A stretch of 64,000 nt of DNA, taken from assembly GCA_963716085.1 (NCBI GenBank), contig OY970288.1, positions 5,084,001-5,148,000 on the forward strand, given 5' to 3'. Below the pieces are notes generated by a model. The model made no database searches. It was not told where the DNA came from and saw only the letters and a program-made list of their open reading frames with translations. The DNA comes from Persicitalea sp963716085 (GTDB lineage Bacteria; Bacteroidota; Bacteroidia; Cytophagales; Spirosomataceae). A program made the translations under genes and the position numbers. Positions within the stretch are counted from its first letter, which is position 1. Every line of letters starts with the position of its first letter. Positions 8,938-17,635 of this stretch are shown here, in pieces.

Positions 8938-9783
8938 TTAGCCCGTAACTTCTTCGATTTCTACGTAAGCGGTAAGCGACGAGGTCGCGGCTCCTTGGAA
9001 AGTGCCCATTACGGGTGCCAACTGGTCGACATCGGCGGACGCGCCCAGGCAAACGTGGTTATTGATCATCGCCCTTCCCTCGGTGGGATCGAAGCCGCGC
9101 CATCCCGCGCCGGGCAGGTAAACCTCCACCCAGGCGTGTAACTCATGAGCCTGGGCGGGATTCCCGTAGAGGTACCCGCTCACGAAACGCGCCGCAATGC
9201 CCAGGCTTCGGCAGGCGGCGATGAACAGACTCGCATAGTCGCGGCAGGTACCGCTTTGGCCCCGCAGGGTAGATTCGGGTGGAAAGGCCCGCCCTTCGGC
9301 CCGGTGTTGATAGAAAAAATTGTCGTGAATATGCTGGCTCAATATTGTCAGGAAAGGCACGGTCGCCCAGTTGGCCTGGGTGGCGATTTGCCGGGCAAAC
9401 TGCTCGACGTAGGGCGTGATTTCTTGCCGACTCAGGTAGGGTGCCAGGTACTTTTGCGCCCGCTCGGGATAGCGGAAGGGAATATTCTGGGCTTCAAATG
9501 GAAAGAGGACAAAATCAAAAACGTTGAACGAATCCGAACGGAGTGTCATCTCGGTCTCTACCGTAAGATGACTCGTGTTGAAGGCAAAGTACGCCACCTG
9601 CTGCACGTTGCCTTCTTCGTCCACATTGCGCACGACCTTGGAAGGCAGCGGATCAATGCGAAGATTATAGTGCAGAATTTGCTGGTGGGGATAGGTTTTT
9701 GGATACAGGTACAGCACGTGCGGCCCGAGCGTCACGGGCTGGTCGTAGGTGTAACGCAGGGAATGCTTGACCCGTAAATTCAT
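8938..9783 (-). CDS. transglutaminase-like protein of the Anbu locus
   Basis: A 281-residue protein with an N-terminal beta domain (residues 1-95, MNLRVKHSLRYTYDQPV) followed by a papain-like transglutaminase core: C180 in SGTCRDYASL, H216 in LHAWVEVY, D232 in GFDPTEG. This architecture (bacterial transglutaminase-like N-terminal domain plus core) is a standard partner of Anbu proteases. It overlaps the Anbu gene by 4 bases. It probably acts as a cysteine protease or amide-transfer enzyme in the cytosol, since no signal peptide is seen; the substrate is unknown. Confidence 0.9.
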   Translation of the reverse strand: MNLRVKHSLRYTYDQPVTLGPHVLYLYPKTYPHQQILHYNLRIDPLPSKVVRNVDEEGNVQQVAYFAFNTSHLTVETEMTLRSDSFNVFDFVLFPFEAQNIPFRYPERAQKYLAPYLSRQEITPYVEQFARQIATQANWATVPFLTILSQHIHDNFFYQHRAEGRAFPPESTLRGQSGTCRDYASLFIAACRSLGIAARFVSGYLYGNPAQAHELHAWVEVYLPGAGWRGFDPTEGRAMINNHVCLGASADVDQLAPVMGTFQGAATSSLTAYVEIEEVTG

Positions 9784-10514
9784 GAGGTTTCAAATGATTT
9801 GGATAAAATCGGCTCCATCCACTCGGTAGGGAGTTTTTGAACGGAATTCTGCAACAAAACGCTCCACTGCTTGGCAACGAAGTCAAGGTCGTCTTTCTCG
9901 AAACGATGTTCCACCATGCGGAAGGCGTCCTTCTCATACATGATGACGTCGATCGGATAGTCCACGTCGTTGGAACTCACCCGCGTAGAATCGAAGGACA
10001 AGAATCCGATTTTCAACGCATCCTGCAAGGTAGAGTCATAGTGTAAGCTCCGGTAAAGCAGAGGCTTGCCGTGTCCGGAATTTCCAATGATAAAAAACGG
10101 CGACCCTTGCCCGACTTCCACCCAGTTGCCCTCGGGATAAAGCAAGAAAAGCTTGTGTTCGTCGTCGTCTTCCAATTGCCCGCCTACGATAGAAAACAAA
10201 TTGAATGCCAGTCCGGCTTGGCTTAGGGCCGCCTGGTCCTCATTTGCCACCCGCCGCACCTGCGCTCCGAAAGCATTGACCGCTTTGTATAGCTTGTTGA
10301 AACTATGATCCTGCTCTTCCAGTACTTCCTTAAAGTAGGTAATGGCCTTATCCCGCACCGAGCGCAGCCCCGATGTCATGATAAACAGCGAGTGATTCTC
10401 GAACTGGTGCACCGAGATTTTCTTGTTTGTCGAAACCTCGCTCCCCGAAGTGAGCCGCGTATCGGCAATCGCCACCAGGCCAGAAGCCACTTTTATGCCT
10501 AGACAGTAGGTCAT
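9780..10514 (-). CDS. Anbu-type proteasome-like protease
   Basis: A 244-residue protein of the N-terminal-nucleophile fold, related to HslV and proteasome beta subunits. The start at 10514 gives MTYCLGIKVASGLVAIADTR: removal of Met exposes T2, the expected nucleophile. D18 (ADTR) and K31/K32 (STNKKI) are in the expected catalytic places. A farther ATG at 10586 would add 24 residues coded by repeat DNA and bury the Thr, so it is rejected. Anbu forms open helical rings; its substrate is unknown. The order is alpha-E, Anbu, transglutaminase on one strand. Confidence 0.9.
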   Translation of the reverse strand: MTYCLGIKVASGLVAIADTRLTSGSEVSTNKKISVHQFENHSLFIMTSGLRSVRDKAITYFKEVLEEQDHSFNKLYKAVNAFGAQVRRVANEDQAALSQAGLAFNLFSIVGGQLEDDDEHKLFLLYPEGNWVEVGQGSPFFIIGNSGHGKPLLYRSLHYDSTLQDALKIGFLSFDSTRVSSNDVDYPIDVIMYEKDAFRMVEHRFEKDDLDFVAKQWSVLLQNSVQKLPTEWMEPILSKSFETS

Positions 10515-10540
10515 AGTATTTAATTGTGAATGAATGAATT

Positions 10541-10590
10541 GTGAATGTCGGAATATTATAGGCTGGCGAAAGCAATATTCCGACATTCAC
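10541..10590. repeat. 17-bp perfect inverted repeat (CATTCACT family) before the Anbu gene
   Basis: Arms 10541-10557 and 10574-10590 are perfect complements, with a 16-base loop. The outer part of each arm is made of GTGAATG / CATTCAC words. Further CATTCA words continue on both sides (10521-10540, 10591-10604). The block lies between the alpha-E stop and the Anbu start at 10514, so it may separate their expression. Confidence 0.7.
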
Positions 10591-10609
10591 TAATTCACTC
10601 ATTCCAACA

Positions 10610-11641
10610 TTAATTTAACCGGAACGCCTGAAACTGATGACCGTTTTGGCTTTGGTATTGGCCCATCACACCCATGGTTTGAGACTGGATAGGCTTCGCG
10701 TCGAAATAGAGATCAAAAATGGCGCTATCGACTTCGTTGTTCAGGCTCTGAAAATTGTCCAGGTACTGGTGCAGGCCCGTTTTGAAAATATCCTCGGCGT
10801 CAGTGAATTCGATTTCGGAGCGTAGCTTACTAATCACCTTCTCGGCCGGATTGCTGAAACCCCGCTCGGGCGTAGAGCCCGCAATGGCGTAGAGCGAAAG
10901 CTCGGCCTGGCGAACGCAATAGGCGATGGAGCGCGGAAATAATTTATCTAAAATCAAAAACGACACAATGTTCATCGGCGTAAGGGCCGCGTGGGTTTGG
11001 CGGTACATGCTGTAGGCGCTCACCGATTTCAGCACGGCAGTCCACATCATCAGGTCGAGCGTGGAACCGACGCCGCCAATGTCGGGCAGCAGCGTGAAGT
11101 ACTTCACATCCAGGAAGCGCGATGACTTGTCGGCCCGCTCCAGGTGCCGCCCCAACCGCCCGAAGTGCCAGGCCTCGTTGCGGGTGATGGTCGAGTCCAC
11201 CACGCCGTGGAAAAGCTGACAGCGGCGCTTGATTTCGGCGAAGAAATCCTGCATAAGGTCGAGGTTGCGGAAGTTGTCGGTGGGTGTGCTGCGGATAAAG
11301 AGGTAAAATTCGTTGATGCTCTCCCACATTTCCTTCGAAATACTCTCGCGGATCGTGCGCGCGTTCTCGCGGGCCTCGTACAGGCAGCTCACCACCGAGT
11401 TGGGATTGCGCTTGTCGAAGGTCATGAAGTAGATAACGTCCTCACGGGTGGCCTTGTCGAAGTACTCTTCAAACAAAAAGTTATCCGCCGTAGCGGTCAG
11501 CAGCGGCCCCCATTGCTCGTCTACGTCGGGGGGCAGGTCGAGGGCCATATTGAAGTTGACACCCACAAAACGGGCGTAATTTTCCACCCGCTCCATGTAG
11601 CGGTTCATCCAGTAAATCGAGTTGGCAACGCGGCTCAGCAT
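10610..11641 (-). CDS. alpha-E domain protein
   Basis: A 343-residue, mostly helical protein starting MLSRVANSIYWMNRYMERVENYARFV, which is diagnostic for the alpha-E domain. A second conserved segment is EAWHFGRLGRHLERADKSSRFLDVKYFTLLPD near residues 170-205. Alpha-E genes accompany a circularly permuted ATP-grasp gene, a transglutaminase and often Anbu in a conserved but poorly understood peptide-modifying locus. Here the ATP-grasp gene is missing upstream, where a restriction-modification pair begins 152 bases away. Confidence 0.9.
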   Translation of the reverse strand: MLSRVANSIYWMNRYMERVENYARFVGVNFNMALDLPPDVDEQWGPLLTATADNFLFEEYFDKATREDVIYFMTFDKRNPNSVVSCLYEARENARTIRESISKEMWESINEFYLFIRSTPTDNFRNLDLMQDFFAEIKRRCQLFHGVVDSTITRNEAWHFGRLGRHLERADKSSRFLDVKYFTLLPDIGGVGSTLDLMMWTAVLKSVSAYSMYRQTHAALTPMNIVSFLILDKLFPRSIAYCVRQAELSLYAIAGSTPERGFSNPAEKVISKLRSEIEFTDAEDIFKTGLHQYLDNFQSLNNEVDSAIFDLYFDAKPIQSQTMGVMGQYQSQNGHQFQAFRLN

Positions 11642-11793
11642 AAGGTCAAATCTGTTTGTAAGCGTCGAATATCCTTAAAATTTCCCGAAGCGACGCAGTC
11701 GGTGGGGGAAATAATATTTTGGAAACCGGGGGAAGTTGGGAATGTTCTATTTTTTTCGGGGAGAGTGCAGGGGGCACGACATGAGGCACAGTC

Positions 11794-12729
11794 TTACTTT
11801 TTCTCCTTCACATCAAGATTGACTTCAATCTCCTGATCAAAGAAACTCCAAATGTCAGAACAGAGAAGTTGATCAAGTGTTTTGATATGATCTTTAAGGA
11901 TTGGCTCTGTCTTCATATTTGGACGGATATCGCAATAGTACACTCCATCCAACGGGTTTAGCTTGATGGTGTACCCTTTGAAATGACCCGGCAGGAACGT
12001 GCTGCTGACACCAAATTTTGGAGCTTTTCCTTTTCGCTGAACATCATTCAGAAAGATGGCAATATGCGGCAACTCGCTTTCCGTGAGTTTTGAGTACAGG
12101 AATTTGTCGATGAATACTTTGTCGATTCGATCTTTACTGGAAGTTTTTACACTACCAATGATTTTTACCTCATCTTCGTAAGAGATAATCAGATCATGCT
12201 GATAATTCATTTTGAACTGTTCCTCGCCATCCTGCATAATCGGCACCCTGATCGTTCCGGCTTTCGCGTCGATGCCCATCTCTACCAAAATCAGTCTAAT
12301 AAAATTCTCAAAAAGAGTACCGTTAATTTTGCGTGCTCTATTGCTTTCTCCGGCGGGCAAAGAGTCCAGAGTAGCACCGATACTTTGTTGAATAGTGTAA
12401 ATGGTGTTATTCAAATTGGTACGTAAAGCCGCATCAGTTTCAATCTCCCGGAGGTTTTGCAGTGTTTCAGTAAACGTTTTCCTGACTGCATCGAATTCTC
12501 CGGCCTGAAACATCAGCTCAGAGTTGATCGGACGAGTAATCTGAAAATTTCCCTGTTTGCTATACTGCCAGAAACGGTAATTGTTCTCGTTCTGAGAAAC
12601 GATGACTGCCTGTAAACTACCATCGGTGGCTACGAAATCTAAATACGCTTGACAAAATTCAATGAAGCCCTGCAGATCAGTGAAGCGTGTTTTGTCAATC
12701 GCACGAGCGGAGAGTTGCTTAATTGTCAT
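11794..12729 (-). CDS. putative type II restriction endonuclease
   Basis: A 311-residue cytosolic protein whose start overlaps the end of the methyltransferase gene by 4 bases, so it is coexpressed with it. Residues about 180-210 contain a possible PD-(D/E)xK-like nuclease site: QHDLIISYEDEVKIIGSVKTSSKDR (D, then a strand ending SVK), preceded by a helix with NGTLFENFIRLILVEMG. I did not recognise the exact family. The role as the restriction partner rests on position and this motif. The gene is visibly AT-richer than its neighbours, which suggests transfer. Confidence 0.65.
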   Translation of the reverse strand: MTIKQLSARAIDKTRFTDLQGFIEFCQAYLDFVATDGSLQAVIVSQNENNYRFWQYSKQGNFQITRPINSELMFQAGEFDAVRKTFTETLQNLREIETDAALRTNLNNTIYTIQQSIGATLDSLPAGESNRARKINGTLFENFIRLILVEMGIDAKAGTIRVPIMQDGEEQFKMNYQHDLIISYEDEVKIIGSVKTSSKDRIDKVFIDKFLYSKLTESELPHIAIFLNDVQRKGKAPKFGVSSTFLPGHFKGYTIKLNPLDGVYYCDIRPNMKTEPILKDHIKTLDQLLCSDIWSFFDQEIEVNLDVKEKK

Positions 12730-13706
12730 CGGATGGACGCTCTTCGTTTCTGATTTTCAAAATCGTATTTTTTCCATTTTTCCACGCCCCATTCCTCTAC
12801 TAAGTCCATGCGTTCAACTGTCCAGCCCAAATACTCTGCTGACAAATCGCATCCCAACCATTTTCTTCCCAATTGTTCGGCGCAGACGGCCGTAGTTCCC
12901 GAACCAAGGAACGGATCTAATATGGTATCTCCCTGATTTGACGAAGCAAAAATAACTTTCCGTAAAAGCTCCTCGGGCTTTTGGGTTTTGTGAGGTGTCT
13001 TTTCGTGCATCCCGTTACAAGTAGTTGGGATTTCGATCAGATCCTCGGGTATATCCATCACGTCTTTTGGCTTCGCTCCGCCCGGATGAGGATGCCATAC
13101 GTGTCCGTTCGATTTCCCTTTTCCGTACTGGCTAGTCTCGGCTTGGGGATGTTCCGGATACTTCAAAGTGTGCTCTCCGTACGGAATTCGTATCTCATCG
13201 ATATTGAAAGTAAATTTTTTAGCCTTTCGTAAATGCAAAATGCTCTCGTGGCTGCGACCCCAATCTTTGCCCAGGTTTGCCTTATTTTTATAGTGCCAAA
13301 TAATCCAACGACACCCCTTAAAGTGCTGCATGGAAGGCAGTTTGAGGTCGGCTAAGATCTCTGAAAAACCGCAAATGTAAAGTGTTCCGCTAGGTTTGAG
13401 AACACGAGCAGCTTGCTCGATCCATTGGAGCGACCATTTCACGTAGGCCTGTTGGCTTTCAAAAGTATCCCAGTCCGCTTTCTTAATGTTGTAAGGAGGG
13501 TCGGCGAAAACCATATCCACCGATTCCGCCGGAAGCGAGGTTAGCCACGCGATCGAATCCCCTTTCCACAACTGCCCGTTCTCGTGTTGGTAATATAACT
13601 GAGGATTAGTCATATCAGGATCGATATCCAAGATTTCCCCTTTGCGCATGGTGTCGGCAAATAAGGGAGGTAGGCTTTTATTTCGATTGAATATTTTAGT
13701 CTCCAT
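12726..13706 (-). CDS. site-specific DNA methyltransferase, beta class
   Basis: A 326-residue S-adenosylmethionine-dependent DNA methyltransferase that probably protects host sites from the nuclease encoded next. The catalytic motif IV FADPPYNIKKADW is near residue 70, and the AdoMet motif I LDPFLGSGTTAVCAEQLGRKWLGCD near residue 270. Motif IV before motif I defines the beta group (N6-adenine or N4-cytosine; DPPY slightly favours adenine). HEKTPHKTQKPEELL near 245 is the usual target-binding flank. Recognition sequence cannot be told from the protein. No control (C) protein gene is present. Confidence 0.92.
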   Translation of the reverse strand: METKIFNRNKSLPPLFADTMRKGEILDIDPDMTNPQLYYQHENGQLWKGDSIAWLTSLPAESVDMVFADPPYNIKKADWDTFESQQAYVKWSLQWIEQAARVLKPSGTLYICGFSEILADLKLPSMQHFKGCRWIIWHYKNKANLGKDWGRSHESILHLRKAKKFTFNIDEIRIPYGEHTLKYPEHPQAETSQYGKGKSNGHVWHPHPGGAKPKDVMDIPEDLIEIPTTCNGMHEKTPHKTQKPEELLRKVIFASSNQGDTILDPFLGSGTTAVCAEQLGRKWLGCDLSAEYLGWTVERMDLVEEWGVEKWKKYDFENQKRRASIR

Positions 13707-13786
13707 TCACGCCTTTTTTGAGTGATTGCGATGATAAGGAATAATCGGCACTTATGAAAGCTGAGTAAAGAATTAAGTAAGTCCCT

Positions 13787-15457
13787 TTACCCCAAGCCCT
13801 CAAACCATCCCTCAACCGCAGGCCCGCTCAGCGAGAAGAGTAAATTCGGAAACAGCCCCAGCAGCAGCGTAAGTACTGCCAGCACCACCAGCAGCCCAAT
13901 CTCGCGCCTATCGAGATCGTTTAAAGCCACAGCGCTCGCTTCATTCCGGTACCAAAAGCCGCCAAAAAACATCCGCTGCAACGTCCAGAGGAAATAGGCC
14001 GCCGCCAGCACGATACCCAGCGTCGAGAGCGCCGGAATCCAGACCGGAATCTGCTCGGCGCGGAAGGCTCCCATCAGTGTGAATAGTTCGCCTACGAAGC
14101 CCGAGAAACCCGGCAAACCGAGCGAGGCGAAAAATGCCACGCCCGTCAGTACCGTGTAGCGCGGCATCGGGCCGATGAGGCCACGGTAGTGTTCGATTTG
14201 TCGGTCGTGGGTGCGGTCGGAGAGGACACCCGCCAGCAGGAAAAGCATGGCCGAAAGCACCCCGTGGCTGACCATTTGGTACACGGCCCCGTTGAGCCCT
14301 TCGGCCGTGAAGGCCGCGATGCCCAGAAGTACGAAACCCATGTGCGACACCGATGAATAGGCGATCATTTTTTTAAGATCGCTTTGTGCCAGGGCGTTAA
14401 AGCCGCCATACACGATGGAAACCATTGCTAATACTGCCAATGGTACTGAGCTGAACAAAGCCTCCTGCGGAAAGAAGCCATCTACAATGCGGATAAAACC
14501 GTAGCCACCGATTTTTAACAAAATCCCCGCCAGCACCACCGAAATGGCCGTCGGCGCTTCCACGTGAGCGTCGGGCAGCCAGGTGTGGACAGGAACCACG
14601 GGCAGCTTTACGGCAAAGCCCGCGAACAGGAGCCAGAAGGCCCAAATTCTGACGGGTGTCTCGCCCAGAAAAATGCCGGATTCGGGATTGAGCCAGGCGT
14701 CGGGCAGGTAGTTGGCGGTGTTAGCCAGGTACTCGAAGCGGAAGGTGTGCACCAATTGCTGCGGCTCGATGAAGCCCCGCGCCAGGGCCTGCTGGATTTG
14801 TAGCACGAGGTCCGCGCTCGGCGCGTCGCCCGCTCCCAGCAGACCCACCGCGCGTGCTGTTTCGACGGGGTCGATGGCCGAGAGGTACAGCCCGATCATT
14901 ACGATCAGAATCAGCAGCGAACCCAGGAAAGTATAGACGAAGAACTTGATAGCGGCGTACTCGCGCCTCGGCCCGCCCCACAGCCCGATGAGGAAGTACA
15001 TCGGCAGCAGCATGAACTCGAAAAAGAGGTAAAACAAGAAAAAATCCTGCGCCAAAAAACAGCCGATTACCGTACCGCTCAGTAATAGATAGAGCGAAAA
15101 ATACGCCTTTCGTCGCTCGGTAATATTCCAGGAACTCACCGCTCCCACCAGCATCACCACCGTCGCCAGCAACACCAGCGGCAGACTGATGCCATCCACC
15201 GCCAGGGCGTAATCCACCGACACCGTCCCTAAACTGCCCAACGAAAGCGTAATCCAATCCACCGTTTCGCGAAACTGGTAGCCGCCGGAGGTTTTGTCGA
15301 AACCGAAATACAAGAAGAGACTCAGAAGTACTTCCAGCGCACAGACCGCCACCGCCAGCACCCGCAAATCTCCACCGCGCCGCTCGGGCCAAAACAAAGC
15401 CAGCAAAGCGCCCGCTAGTGGAAGAAATATCAGTAAACTGAGTAGGTATTCGCTCAT
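13787..15457 (-). CDS. nuoM: NADH-quinone oxidoreductase subunit M
   Basis: An antiporter-like proton-pumping subunit of complex I. The 556-residue product has about 14 membrane helices. It has the conserved FELMLLPMYFLIGLWGG with its Glu in helix 5 (residues about 145-162), the VHTWLPDAHVEAPTAISVVLAGILLKIGGYG segment (about 267-298, with the broken-helix Lys), and a SHMGFVLLGIAAF motif near 370. It follows nuoL on the same strand with a 45-base spacer of TCAACGG repeats. Length is slightly long for NuoM because of a loop around residues 205-265. Confidence 0.94.
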   Translation of the reverse strand: MSEYLLSLLIFLPLAGALLALFWPERRGGDLRVLAVAVCALEVLLSLFLYFGFDKTSGGYQFRETVDWITLSLGSLGTVSVDYALAVDGISLPLVLLATVVMLVGAVSSWNITERRKAYFSLYLLLSGTVIGCFLAQDFFLFYLFFEFMLLPMYFLIGLWGGPRREYAAIKFFVYTFLGSLLILIVMIGLYLSAIDPVETARAVGLLGAGDAPSADLVLQIQQALARGFIEPQQLVHTFRFEYLANTANYLPDAWLNPESGIFLGETPVRIWAFWLLFAGFAVKLPVVPVHTWLPDAHVEAPTAISVVLAGILLKIGGYGFIRIVDGFFPQEALFSSVPLAVLAMVSIVYGGFNALAQSDLKKMIAYSSVSHMGFVLLGIAAFTAEGLNGAVYQMVSHGVLSAMLFLLAGVLSDRTHDRQIEHYRGLIGPMPRYTVLTGVAFFASLGLPGFSGFVGELFTLMGAFRAEQIPVWIPALSTLGIVLAAAYFLWTLQRMFFGGFWYRNEASAVALNDLDRREIGLLVVLAVLTLLLGLFPNLLFSLSGPAVEGWFEGLG

Positions 15458-15502
15458 TCCAAAAAGTTAACCTTTATTTTTTGACCGTTGACCGTTGACC
15501 GC
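15458..15502. repeat. TCAACGG reiterated spacer between nuoL and nuoM
   Basis: On the minus strand GGTCAACGGTCAACGGTCAA sits about 25 bases before the nuoM start and abuts the nuoL stop. It belongs to the same type of leader as ilvE (36425-36465) and argF' (58440-58470). Confidence 0.6.
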
Positions 15503-17572
15503 CTATCCATTGACCAGAACAAACCACAAGAGCAGCAAAAGCACACTGACAAAGGTGACCAGAAAATAAGACTGGATTTTCCCATTCTGAAAAAGCCGCA
15601 CGACCTGCCCCGCGCCCTTGGCTGTTCCGGTGACCACCTTCACACCGCCATCTGCCACGTAGCGATCCGTCCAACTGACGACATGCGCCAGTACCACAGT
15701 GGACTTTGCGACGATATTCACCGCAGAATCAATGATTCTACTTTCTACTTTTGCGCAGAAATTGGCGATTATTTGAAATAATATCAGGAAGAAAGTTCGG
15801 TGTTGTGTGACTTCCTTGCGGTCGGCGTAAGGATTGATGCGACGCAGCGGAATGCGCCAGGGGCTATTGCGGTCAGAGATTCTTTCCAGTCGGGAAGGTC
15901 GAAAAAAGCCGCCGTACTGCCGGGCCCGCCGGAATACCAAACCCAGAAATACGCCCGTGACAATCACCGACAGCAGCGGCACCCAGGTGATGTGGACTTC
16001 GGGGGCGTAGTCGATGCCCGCCAAAAACCAACCCGAGAAACCTTCCAGCGGATTGAACGAAAACCAGAAAAACAGCGACCCGGCAGCCAGTACAGCCATC
16101 GGTAGCCACATCAGGGCGGGCGACTCGTGGGGATGGATACCAGGTACTTTGGCAAAGCGCGCTTTGCCCATAAAAATTAACCACACTTGCCGCACCATGT
16201 AAAAGGCGGTGAGTCCGGCAGCCAGCACCGCCACGATGGGGAAAACATACCAGAAAGCTCCCGCCTCGGCCGCGCGGGCAAAGGCCATGACGAAAATGGC
16301 GTCCTTGGACAAAAAGCCGGAAAACAGCGGTATGCCCGCCAAAGCCGCTGCGCAAACCACATAGCAAATGAAGGTGCGCGGCATCGCTGCGCGCAGACCG
16401 CCCATATTGCGCATGTCCTGCGGATCGAAGCGGGTGTCGGCCTCGGTGGGATGCAGCGCGTGAATGACCGAACCCGCCGACAGAAACAGTCCGGCTTTGA
16501 AAAAAGCGTGGGTAAAGAGATGAAACATGGCAACCTGCCAACTCCCCACCCCGACGGCCAGCACCATCAGTCCCAGTTGCGACATGGTCGAATACGCCAG
16601 CACCCGCTTGATGTCCCATTCGTACATGGCTTTCCAGGCACCGTGCAGCATGGTGATGGTGCCGACGATGGCAATCACGAGCTGCGCTGTGGGCGTAAGC
16701 AGGAACGCGATCCGGGCCAGCAAAAAGATGCCAGCCGCCACCATCGTGGCGGCGTGAATCAGCGCCGAAACGGGCGTCGGGCCTTCCATGGCGTCCGGCA
16801 GCCAGGCCGAAAGCGGAAACTGCGCCGACTTACCGATACATCCGCCAAAGAGGAGAAGGCCGATGCTTGTAAGGAGAGGAGAAAAGGAGGAGGGAGGAAA
16901 GGAGGAAAGGTCGGCTGGAAGGATCGAAAAGTCAGTACTTCCGGCGTAGTGGAGAAGCAGCAAAATGCCCGCCAGGAAAGCGGCGTCGCCGATGCGGTTG
17001 AGGACGAAAGCCTTTTTTGCGGCCCAGACGGCGCGGGGTTTGTGATGCCAAAAGCCGATCAGCAAATAGGACGATAGCCCAACCAACTCCCAGAAGATGT
17101 ACATCATCACCAGGCTTCCCGACAGGACAATACCGAGCATCGAGAATATAAATAGTTGAATAAAAGCAAAATAGCGAACTCGGTTGGCGTCGGTTCGCAT
17201 ATAAGCGATGGAGTAAATCTGCACCAGCAGCGCCACAAAATGCACCAGTAGCAACATAAGTCCGCCCGGGTAGTCGAGCCGCAGCGAGAGCCGAAGCTTG
17301 TAGGTACCGAGATTGACCCAGTCGTGGTGAAAAAGCTGGACTTCGTTTGGGGAGAAAAGGCCGACGCTCAGCAACAATCCGGCCAGCGTAACGGTCGCCG
17401 CGATCCAGCCTGCCGCGTCGCTAAGTTGTTTCTTTTCAACTTTTGTCACCCTGAGCGTACAGGGCCGCCTGGCGGTCGAAGGGCGCCTTCCTGCCAATGC
17501 CAGTCCGACGGCTGCCAGCAAGGGCAGGGCCAGGAGCAGCAAGGCAAAAATCGGCAGGTCGGTAGCGGGCAT
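15503..17572 (-). CDS. nuoL: NADH-quinone oxidoreductase subunit L
   Basis: The largest antiporter-like subunit of complex I; 689 residues from the ATG at 17572 (MPATDLPIFALLLLALPLLAA). A longer frame adds 13 polar residues and is unlikely. Family motifs: YIFWELVGLSSYLLIGFWHHKP near 150, SAQFPLSAWLPDAMEGPTPVSALIHAATMVAAG near 250, YSTMSQLGLM near 330, and a long C-terminal amphipathic helix region before the last membrane segment. Two repeat-derived stretches are in frame: residues about 29-44 (RRPSTARRPCTLRVTK) and about 221-234 (SSFPPSSFSP). Both lie in hydrophilic loops, so the protein is probably functional. Confidence 0.93.
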   Translation of the reverse strand: MPATDLPIFALLLLALPLLAAVGLALAGRRPSTARRPCTLRVTKVEKKQLSDAAGWIAATVTLAGLLLSVGLFSPNEVQLFHHDWVNLGTYKLRLSLRLDYPGGLMLLLVHFVALLVQIYSIAYMRTDANRVRYFAFIQLFIFSMLGIVLSGSLVMMYIFWELVGLSSYLLIGFWHHKPRAVWAAKKAFVLNRIGDAAFLAGILLLLHYAGSTDFSILPADLSSFPPSSFSPLLTSIGLLLFGGCIGKSAQFPLSAWLPDAMEGPTPVSALIHAATMVAAGIFLLARIAFLLTPTAQLVIAIVGTITMLHGAWKAMYEWDIKRVLAYSTMSQLGLMVLAVGVGSWQVAMFHLFTHAFFKAGLFLSAGSVIHALHPTEADTRFDPQDMRNMGGLRAAMPRTFICYVVCAAALAGIPLFSGFLSKDAIFVMAFARAAEAGAFWYVFPIVAVLAAGLTAFYMVRQVWLIFMGKARFAKVPGIHPHESPALMWLPMAVLAAGSLFFWFSFNPLEGFSGWFLAGIDYAPEVHITWVPLLSVIVTGVFLGLVFRRARQYGGFFRPSRLERISDRNSPWRIPLRRINPYADRKEVTQHRTFFLILFQIIANFCAKVESRIIDSAVNIVAKSTVVLAHVVSWTDRYVADGGVKVVTGTAKGAGQVVRLFQNGKIQSYFLVTFVSVLLLLLWFVLVNG
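16873..16910. repeat. GGAGGAAA reiterated repeat inside nuoL
   Basis: The tract of GGAGGAAAGG and GGAGAGG words matches the intergenic blocks at 52355-52455 and 59606-59650, but here it is translated (minus strand) as a Ser/Pro/Phe-rich loop of NuoL without breaking the frame. Confidence 0.6.
17444..17486. repeat. REP-type half element inside nuoL
   Basis: Plus-strand TGTCACCCTGAGCG at 17444 and GTCGAAGGGCG at its right end match the REP-type words (TGTCAGGCTGAGCG, GTCGAAGCC) of the hairpin at 62255-62318. A GC-rich core (17459-17477) interrupts the word in the middle. The whole is in frame in nuoL, just after transmembrane helix 1. Confidence 0.65.
17459..17477. repeat. GC-rich core element, copy E (inside a REP inside nuoL)
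   Basis: ACAGGGCCGCCTGGCGGTC resembles copy C at 45779 (ACGGGGCCGCCCGCGCGGT). It divides the TGAGCG and GTCGAAGG halves of the REP word, so it looks like a nested insertion. Some of the resemblance could be chance in GC-rich sequence. Confidence 0.45.
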
Positions 17573-17635
17573 GAGGGGCGTCGGGTAGTTTGGCCGGGCA
17601 AATATCCTCAATTCGGGCCCGAATTCAAACCCGGC

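Noticed and set aside
10515..10586. 24-residue extension of the Anbu protease
   Set aside because: It would be coded by CATTCACT repeat DNA and would bury the N-terminal Thr nucleophile.
16187..17077. 296-codon frame opposite nuoL
   Set aside because: Shadow of the conserved antiporter domain, made of basic low-complexity sequence.
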